A DNA stretch of 11,010 nucleotides, taken from the NCBI GenBank assembly GCA_964442515.1, contig CAYUAC010000065.1, forward strand, positions 1 through 11,010, read 5' to 3'. How positions within the stretch are numbered: position 1 is the stretch's first letter; each line of letters starts with the position of its first letter. Of the stretch, positions 6,827 through 11,010 are shown piece after piece. Origin of the DNA: TCS-49 sp964442515 (lineage in GTDB: Bacteria; Campylobacterota; Campylobacteria; Campylobacterales; Sulfurovaceae). Under the pieces are notes generated by a model. The model did no database searches. It was not told the DNA's origin and worked only from the letters and a program-made list of their open reading frames with translations. The position numbers and the translations under genes are program-made.

Positions 6827-8000
6827 CTTTGCCCTTTATCCTCTCCAGCCAGTCTCTCAGCGTCTTTTCAAAGCCCACGGGAATAAAGTCAAAGAATCGG
6901 CGCGGCTTTTTCATATAGCTTTGTTGCACCCAGCCGCCGTAATCGTGGGGGTAAAGATACCCGGTTTTAAAATGTTTGATATTTTGCGGTATCTGGTCGA
7001 TATCGCCGCTTTTTACCGTGGCCAGGGCTTCATTGATCGCTTTGTAGCTGCTGTTTGATTTGGGGCAGCTGCACAAAAACACCACACACTGGCTAAGCAG
7101 TATGCGCGCTTCGGGATAGCCGATAGTCGCTACCGCCTGCATCGTGGACACAGCCAGATTCAGCGCGTTTGGATTGGCGTTGCCGATATCCTCGCTGGCT
7201 AAAATCACCAGCCGCCTGGCGATATATTCGGGCGGTTCGCCCCCTTCTATGAGGATTGCCAGATAATACAGGCTCGCGTCGATATCGCTGCCTCTGATAC
7301 TTTTAATAAGTGCGCTGATGGTGTCATAATGCGCATCGGCACTGCTGCTGCCGATGATGGCCGCGTTTGGCCGCAGATTTTTCAGCAACTCCAGATCGAT
7401 CACTTGAGCGGTATCCATAGCAGCCTGCAGCGTATTGAGCATCGTGCGGATATCACCGTTGCTGGAATCAATCAAAAAGTTTTTGACCCTGTCTCCCAGC
7501 TGCAGTTTTTCATTTTCTTGTACTTTGTTTAGCAGCCTGAGCATATCCGCATGTTCTATAGCCTGCAGCTGCACCAGCTGCGAACGCGACCTGATAGCGG
7601 GAGTAAGACTGAAATAGGGATTTTCCGTGGAAGCGCCAAGAACCAGCCCGGCGTAGTTTTCCATAAACGGAAGCAACACTTCCTGCTGCGTCTTGGAAAG
7701 GCGGTGGATTTCGTCGATAAATACCACGGGCTTTTGCAGCGCGTTTTTATAGCGCGCAAAGATTTCGCGAAGTTCTTTGACCGTGATGGTGGTCGCGTTT
7801 TTTTCATAAAAGGGGCGCTCAAGCTCGCCCGCGATTACCCTGGCAAGGGTGGTTTTGCCCACCCCGGCAGGCCCGAAGAAAAACGTATGCTGCAGCTTTT
7901 GGTTTTTTAACAATGCATAAAAAGGGCTGCCGGCACGGGTGATATGATCCTGCCCGACGATATCATCCAGCCTCTTTGGTCTGTATTTGAGTGCCAGCAT
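6819..8000 (-). CDS. rarA: Replication-associated recombination protein A (RarA/MgsA), AAA+ ATPase
   Basis: This 393-residue protein is related to clamp-loader ATPases and acts at stalled replication forks with SSB and RecA. LALKYRPKRLDDIVGQDHI opens the protein. Walker A is GPAGVGKT at 43-50, Walker B is VVFIDEIHRL at 92-101, and sensor 1 lies in LGASTENPYF at 121-130. The C-terminal tetramerisation part is recognisable: ILIEGGEPPEYIARRL, LASEDIGNANPNALNLA, CPKSNSSYKAINEAL and the closing YPHDYGGWVQQSYM. It is slightly shorter than the E. coli protein, as is usual in Campylobacterota. Its ATG shares one base with the rluB stop (TAATG), indicating reinitiation after rluB. Nothing in the sequence suggests loss of function. 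Confidence 0.93.
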   Translation of the reverse strand: MLALKYRPKRLDDIVGQDHITRAGSPFYALLKNQKLQHTFFFGPAGVGKTTLARVIAGELERPFYEKNATTITVKELREIFARYKNALQKPVVFIDEIHRLSKTQQEVLLPFMENYAGLVLGASTENPYFSLTPAIRSRSQLVQLQAIEHADMLRLLNKVQENEKLQLGDRVKNFLIDSSNGDIRTMLNTLQAAMDTAQVIDLELLKNLRPNAAIIGSSSADAHYDTISALIKSIRGSDIDASLYYLAILIEGGEPPEYIARRLVILASEDIGNANPNALNLAVSTMQAVATIGYPEARILLSQCVVFLCSCPKSNSSYKAINEALATVKSGDIDQIPQNIKHFKTGYLYPHDYGGWVQQSYMKKPRRFFDFIPVGFEKTLRDWLERIKGKDG

Positions 8001-8752
8001 TACTTCTGGTGCATAAAATCGTGCAGTTTTTTATAATCTTGTTTGCTTAAAAAGCGCGTTTTCCCCGTGGGCAGCGAATCCAGACTGATCCAGCCGTAAC
8101 TGAGGCGCTTGAGATCCAGCACTTCCAAACCAAACGCCCCGAAAAAGCGGCGGATTTCTCTGTTTTTGCCCTCAGTAAGTGCCACTTTCAGCGTCGAAAA
8201 GTTCTTGCCGTTTTTTTGGATTTCAAACCACGCAAAGGGGCTGAAATTCATCCCCTTTTGTTTTGTCTTTTCATGCGCGCCCACGCTGGCGTCTTCTAGT
8301 TCCATGCCCTCCTGCATCGCTTTTACGATCCTCTCATCGATGGAACCGTCGACTTTGATCTTGTAAACGCGTTCAAGATTGCTTTTTGAAAGCTTATTGA
8401 CCACATCCACGCTGTCAGTGAGCATCAAAAGACCCTCGCTGGCAAAATCCAGCCGCCCGACATAATCAAAGGTTCGAAGCTTGCCCGGGATCTTGTGATA
8501 AATCGTCGTACGCCCCTGCGGATCGTTTCTGGTGACAAGTTCGCCTTTTGGCTTATTATACACCGCCACGGTGAATTCGGTCTTTTTCTTTACCGGCTTG
8601 TTATCGATGCTTACTTCATCGTATCTGTCTACACCCGTACCGAAATTTCGGACCGCTTCGCCGTTGATCTTGACCCTGCCTGCCTCGATCATCTCATCGG
8701 CATCGCGTCTGGAGTGTTTGGTATTGTGGGAAATAAATTTATTGAGTCGCAT
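8000..8752 (-). CDS. rluB: RluB/RsuA-family pseudouridine synthase
   Basis: This 250-residue enzyme converts a specific rRNA uridine to pseudouridine. An N-terminal S4 RNA-binding domain covers about residues 1-48 (MRLNKFISHNTKHSRRDADE through GRVKINGE). The catalytic domain has YNKPKGELVTRNDPQGR at 65-81 and the signature GRLDFASEGLLMLTD at 99-113 with catalytic D102. GKNREIRRFFGAFGLEVLDLKR at 195-216 is the conserved C-terminal motif. Exact site specificity (RluB, RluE, RluF or RsuA type) cannot be read reliably, but the S4 domain and length favour the RluB/RsuA group. ATG at 8750-8752 has AGAGGA five bases upstream and lies about 30 bases after a strong -10 box, so it is probably the first gene of the long minus-strand run. 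Confidence 0.9.
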   Translation of the reverse strand: MRLNKFISHNTKHSRRDADEMIEAGRVKINGEAVRNFGTGVDRYDEVSIDNKPVKKKTEFTVAVYNKPKGELVTRNDPQGRTTIYHKIPGKLRTFDYVGRLDFASEGLLMLTDSVDVVNKLSKSNLERVYKIKVDGSIDERIVKAMQEGMELEDASVGAHEKTKQKGMNFSPFAWFEIQKNGKNFSTLKVALTEGKNREIRRFFGAFGLEVLDLKRLSYGWISLDSLPTGKTRFLSKQDYKKLHDFMHQK

Positions 8753-8782
8753 TCGCGTCCTCTCTGCTGCTTTTTAGGTATG

Positions 8783-8791
8783 ATTATAACA
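8783..8791 (-). promoter_or_regulatory. Extended -10 promoter element for the rluB run
   Basis: On the minus strand the sequence is TGTTATAAT, a consensus -10 hexamer (8788-8783) with the extended TGn motif. No TTGACA-like -35 box is found at normal spacing, which is common for Campylobacterota sigma-70 promoters. Start of transcription would fall near 8776, leaving a leader of about 24 bases that contains the AGAGGA ribosome binding site. Confidence 0.65.
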
Positions 8792-8806
8792 GACGCGCTA
8801 CCTTTT

Positions 8807-8821
8807 AGGGGTCAGACCCCT
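8807..8821. repeat. GGGGTCAGACCCC-type hairpin
   Basis: AGGGGT (8807-8812) and ACCCCT (8816-8821) are perfect inverted arms around a CAG loop. On the plus strand a short T run follows. It lies between two divergent genes, so a terminator role has no obvious upstream plus-strand transcript to serve. The core resembles hairpins associated with REP or Y1 (RAYT) transposase elements in many bacteria; that link is from memory of the motif, not from a search. No transposase is visible nearby. Confidence 0.6.
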
Positions 8822-8847
8822 TTTAATTGATTTTAATGTTTTAATTG
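8821..8847 (+). promoter_or_regulatory. Three AT-rich direct repeats upstream of the antitoxin
   Basis: TTTTAATTG occurs at 8821-8829 and 8839-8847, with a shorter copy TTTTAATG at 8831-8838 between them. The repeats sit 55-81 bases before the antitoxin start, just upstream of possible AT-rich -10 sequences (TATATT, TAAAAT). Antitoxins usually bind repeats in their own promoter, so these are candidate operator sites. Low sequence complexity makes chance possible. Confidence 0.35.
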
Positions 8848-8901
8848 TTAATTTGTATATTTTTTTTTGTTATTGTAAAATTAAACATGAGGAGATCAAA
8901 T

Positions 8902-9117
8902 ATGAAAACTTTGCACATAAACAGTTCAGACGCAGCAGCGAGTGAGATTTTGTCATTTATCCAACAACTGTCTTTAGAAGGAAAACAGGTCGAATTATTA
9001 GACGAGCATGTGTATAACTATGAAAAACAAAGCATTGATAAAGCGCTTGAACAGGAATGTGCCGGTGAAGTTTTTACAAGTGATGAAGTGTTAAATTACC
9101 TTGACAATGCAAATTAA
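8902..9117 (+). CDS. Antitoxin-like protein of a ParE/RelE-type module
   Basis: This is a 71-residue acidic protein starting MKTLHINSSDAAASEILSF, with ATG at 8902-8904 and a good GAGGAG ribosome binding site (8889-8894) seven bases upstream. An in-frame start at 8845 would add a hydrophobic, AT-driven extension and is less likely. The C-terminal part has AGEVFTSDEVLNYLDN, the kind of segment many RelB, ParD and Phd-type antitoxins show before the toxin gene. It overlaps the start of a truncated toxin frame by 11 bases, the usual gene order and coupling for such pairs. It is AT-rich and on the opposite strand to its neighbours, suggesting transfer. I do not assign it to a named antitoxin family. 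With the toxin lost it may be an orphan regulator or decaying. Confidence 0.72.
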   Translation: MKTLHINSSDAAASEILSFIQQLSLEGKQVELLDEHVYNYEKQSIDKALEQECAGEVFTSDEVLNYLDNAN

Positions 9118-9238
9118 TTTTTCAAAAAATGCCAAAGATTTCCAGAGCAATCTTCAAAATTTTATTGCTAAAGATTCTCCATCCAATGCAAAAAAACATG
9201 TTAAACAGTTAATGTACAAAATTATTGATCTGCTCTAA
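9107..9238 (+). pseudogene. Truncated ParE/RelE-type toxin
   Basis: The frame from ATG at 9107-9109 gives 43 residues beginning MQINFSKNAKDFQSNLQNF, continuing with AKDSPSNAKKHVKQL and ending DLL at TAA 9236-9238. This matches the first two helices of ParE/RelE-fold toxins (pattern: basic start, F-I, A-x-x-S-P-x-x-A-x-x, I-D-L-L). Complete toxins are about 85-100 residues, so the beta-sheet core and active residues are missing. The frame ends 2 bases before the last codon of the convergent kdsD gene, so the toxin's 3' half was probably lost by a deletion reaching the edge of that gene. It is almost certainly non-functional. Confidence 0.7.
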
Positions 9239-9240
9239 AG

Positions 9241-10185
9241 TTACTTTATCCCCGCCTCAACCAGATCGTGCAGATGCAGCGCACCTGCGATCCTGCCCTC
9301 TTTGGTGATCACGGCCAGCTGGATTTTGTGCTTTTCAATAAATTCCAGCGCGTCGCTTGCAAGCATGTTTTCATCCTCGATGCATTTTGGATTCTTTGTG
9401 GCATACGCTAAAGCCGGTTTGCTTAGATCAAAATCATCCTGCACAAGCGCTCTTCGCAGATCCCCGTCGCTTAAAAGCGCGCTGAGTCTGCCCTCTTTTG
9501 CGATCAGCACGTTGCCAAGCTTGCCTTCGCTCATGGCCACGATCGCTTCTTTTAGCGGCGTATCTTCTGTGATAACGGGCAGGTTTTTGGTACGCATCAA
9601 ATCTTTTATCTTGACAAAAAGCCGTTTGCCCAGGCTGCCGCCGGGGTGAAAGGAGGCAAAATCGCTGTGTTTAAACCCTCTTTTTTCCATCAAAGCCACC
9701 GCCAGCGCGTCGCCAAGGGCCATGGTCAGCGTGGTTGAACTTGTGGGCGCCGCGTCAAGCGGGCACGCTTCTTTGTCCACGGCGATGGATACAAAGATAT
9801 CGCCGTATCTGCCAAGCGTGCTTTCTTTATCTTTTGCCATCGATATTAACGGAATGTCAAAGCGCTTGACATGGGGCAGTATCTTGATCAGTTCTTCGCT
9901 TTCGCCGCTGTAGCTTATAGCAAGGACCAGATCATCCCTGCCGATCATGCCAAGGTCGCCGTGCATCGCTTCTGTGGGATGCAGGAAAAAACTGCTGGTT
10001 CCGGTACTGGCAAACGTCGCGGCGATTTTGGCACCCACAAGGCCGGATTTACCCACACCCACGACGATGACTTTGCCTTTTGTTTGTAAAATCGCGTCAA
10101 CTGCATTGTCAAACTCATTGTCAAGCTCCGCGTCAAGCAAAGCCTGCGCTTCTGTTTGCAGCGTTTTTTTCGCGCTTTCAATCAT
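9241..10185 (-). CDS. kdsD: D-arabinose-5-phosphate isomerase (KdsD/KpsF family)
   Basis: This enzyme interconverts ribulose-5-phosphate and arabinose-5-phosphate, the first step to Kdo for LPS or capsule. With ATG at 10183-10185 it has 314 residues. The SIS domain covers about 25-165: VVGVGKSGLVGAKIAATFAS at 41-60, HPTEAMHGDLGM at 69-80 with H75, and ISYSGESEELI at 90-100. FHPGGSLGKRL at 179-189 carries H180, matching the catalytic histidine of the E. coli enzyme. Two CBS domains follow (about 195-250 and 260-312). The chosen start overlaps the upstream gene by 8 bases (ATGATTGA), the same overlap seen elsewhere here. ATG at 10195-10197 (318 residues) is a close alternative, and a longer start at 10296 is unlikely. 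No capsule export genes are in view, so the housekeeping LPS role is more likely than a capsule-specific kpsF. Confidence 0.9.
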   Translation of the reverse strand: MIESAKKTLQTEAQALLDAELDNEFDNAVDAILQTKGKVIVVGVGKSGLVGAKIAATFASTGTSSFFLHPTEAMHGDLGMIGRDDLVLAISYSGESEELIKILPHVKRFDIPLISMAKDKESTLGRYGDIFVSIAVDKEACPLDAAPTSSTTLTMALGDALAVALMEKRGFKHSDFASFHPGGSLGKRLFVKIKDLMRTKNLPVITEDTPLKEAIVAMSEGKLGNVLIAKEGRLSALLSDGDLRRALVQDDFDLSKPALAYATKNPKCIEDENMLASDALEFIEKHKIQLAVITKEGRIAGALHLHDLVEAGIK

Positions 10186-10693
10186 CGAGTTTTCCATAGA
10201 TGTAGTAGTCTCCATCCTCTTTTTTGACACGGGCATCATCCTTTTTATACAGTTTCTTGACTTTTTTGACAAACTTGTCGCTTTTCTTTTGATCATATTT
10301 TTTGCAGTACTGCTTGAGGCTCAACCACTTTTTATCGCTGGCATGGACCAGGGCCTGTGGAGTGTGGGTATCACTGTAGATGCGTTTCATTTCTACAAAC
10401 GCCTGCTTTAAAAGTTCGATCTCGTTTTTCATTACCGCGATCACGTCCTGGTTGCTTCGCTGCAGATCGGCGATGTTTTTTTGCAATACCTCAATGGTTT
10501 CATTTTTAGAATCAATTATCTGCTGCAGGGTTTGGGGATCGGTTTCGCTTTCCTCAGCCTCTTGTGTTACCACATACAGGCGGCCGTCTTTTTTTTGTGA
10601 AGGCAGGGCATCGTTTTTAATCTGGGCGTATATTGCCTGTCTTGAAAGGCCCGTTTGTCTGGCATAATCAGAAGGTTTGACCAACTTTGTCAT
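10178..10693 (-). CDS. Helix-turn-helix/coiled-coil protein, DUF3972-like
   Basis: This 171-residue protein has ATG at 10691-10693 and AAGGA at a good distance upstream; a start at 10720 would overlap the phosphatase further. Three parts are visible. Residues 3-42 (VKPSDYARQTGLSRQAIYAQI then GRLYVV) look like an excisionase- or MerR-type helix-turn-helix. Residues 52-108 are a heptad-rich coiled coil (QQIIDSKNETIEVLQKNIADLQ...). Residues 120-171 form a lysine-rich tail (WLSLKQYCKKYDQKKSDKFVKKVKKLYKK) with a closing YYIYGKL. It resembles Campylobacterota proteins annotated as DUF3972, recalled but not checked. There is no signal peptide. It overlaps the phosphatase by 26 bases and kdsD by 8, so the three are co-translated. 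A DNA-binding role is suggested by the N-terminus; its target is unknown. Confidence 0.65.
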   Translation of the reverse strand: MTKLVKPSDYARQTGLSRQAIYAQIKNDALPSQKKDGRLYVVTQEAEESETDPQTLQQIIDSKNETIEVLQKNIADLQRSNQDVIAVMKNEIELLKQAFVEMKRIYSDTHTPQALVHASDKKWLSLKQYCKKYDQKKSDKFVKKVKKLYKKDDARVKKEDGDYYIYGKLDD

Positions 10694-11010
10694 GAAGCAG
10701 TTCCTTAACACAGGTATCAATCATCGCGTACACTTTTTCAAACCCCTCAAATCCGGCAAAAAAGTACGGATCGGGCACGCAGGCACCTTGGTAGCCAAAA
10801 TCACCGAGTTTGTAAATTTTAGTACTGCTAATTGCTTGCAAATCGGCTACATTATTCTCATCAAGTCCCACTATTATATCAAAATCCGTAAAGTCAGCTT
10901 GACATATCTGTCTTGCGCGTTGACTGCTGATGTCAATACCGTTTTGTTTTGCGATGCGCTGCGAATGAACGCACGGCGGTTCGCCCACATGATAGGCCCC
11001 GGTGCCTCTT
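10668..11010 (-). CDS. Low-molecular-weight protein tyrosine phosphatase (5' end beyond window)
   Basis: The reading frame runs unbroken to the window edge, giving about 114 C-terminal residues starting RGTGAYHVGEPP. GTGAYHVGEPP followed by SQRIAKQNGIDISSQRARQI is the conserved region after the active-site loop of LMW-PTPs. The general-acid motif is VPDPYFFAGFEGF, with DPY intact, and a C-terminal helix follows. The catalytic CxxxxCR(S/T) loop lies outside the window, so activity cannot be confirmed. In bacteria these enzymes act on tyrosine-phosphorylated proteins and are sometimes tied to polysaccharide export kinases, but many Campylobacterota carry one as a stand-alone gene. Stop TGA is at 10668-10670. 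Confidence 0.9.
   Translation of the reverse strand, partial: RGTGAYHVGEPPCVHSQRIAKQNGIDISSQRARQICQADFTDFDIIVGLDENNVADLQAISSTKIYKLGDFGYQGACVPDPYFFAGFEGFEKVYAMIDTCVKELLHDKVGQTF

Noticed and set aside
8821..8847. CRISPR-like repeats
   Set aside because: The repeat units are only 8-9 bases, abut each other and have no spacers; no cas genes are present.
9947..10411. Plus-strand open frame of 154 codons across kdsD and the HTH protein
   Set aside because: It runs antisense through the SIS domain and the upstream gene, with no plausible start signal and a compositionally odd product.

Overview
The window reads as a piece of a Campylobacterota (epsilonproteobacterial) chromosome, most like the free-living sulfur-oxidising lineages. 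This is inferred from a single-subunit PglB-type oligosaccharyltransferase, a DUF3972-like protein beside a KpsF/KdsD isomerase, and the style of the RarA, RluB and AzlCD proteins. The ten Ns at 6585-6594 mark a scaffold gap, so this is probably a draft or metagenome assembly.

Layout, right to left along the dominant minus strand. (1) 11010-9241: a low-molecular-weight protein tyrosine phosphatase (cut by the window edge), a helix-turn-helix/coiled-coil protein of unknown function, and arabinose-5-phosphate isomerase, all overlapping. (2) 9238-8902 on the plus strand: an AT-rich remnant of a toxin-antitoxin pair, with an intact-looking antitoxin and a ParE/RelE-type toxin cut to 43 codons. 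(3) 8901-8753: a divergent intergenic region with a clear extended -10 box for the minus-strand genes, a GGGGT/ACCCC hairpin, and three AT-rich direct repeats before the antitoxin. (4) 8752-850: a tightly packed run of eight genes: RluB-type pseudouridine synthase, RarA, AzlC (broken by the gap), AzlD, UDP-glucose 6-dehydrogenase, PglB, a UDP-glucuronate 4-epimerase-type enzyme and a Uma2-family nuclease-fold protein. Most neighbours overlap by 1-8 bases or lie within 15. (5) 849-1: a perfect 16-bp AT-rich inverted repeat, a decayed and frameshifted archaeal-type ATPase fragment, and the last codons of an unidentified plus-strand gene.

Functionally, Ugd plus the epimerase would make UDP-glucuronate and then UDP-galacturonate. 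PglB between them would transfer a lipid-linked glycan to periplasmic proteins, which suggests an N-glycan or other surface glycan containing uronic acid. KdsD feeds Kdo synthesis for LPS, so envelope sugar metabolism is a recurring theme. RluB and RarA are housekeeping genes. AzlCD would export branched-chain amino acids.

I did not find a complete new defence or mobile system. The points that most deserve a second look are the Uma2 gene at the end of the glycosylation run, the truncated toxin-antitoxin locus with its hairpin and repeats, and the eroded ATPase beside the long AT palindrome.
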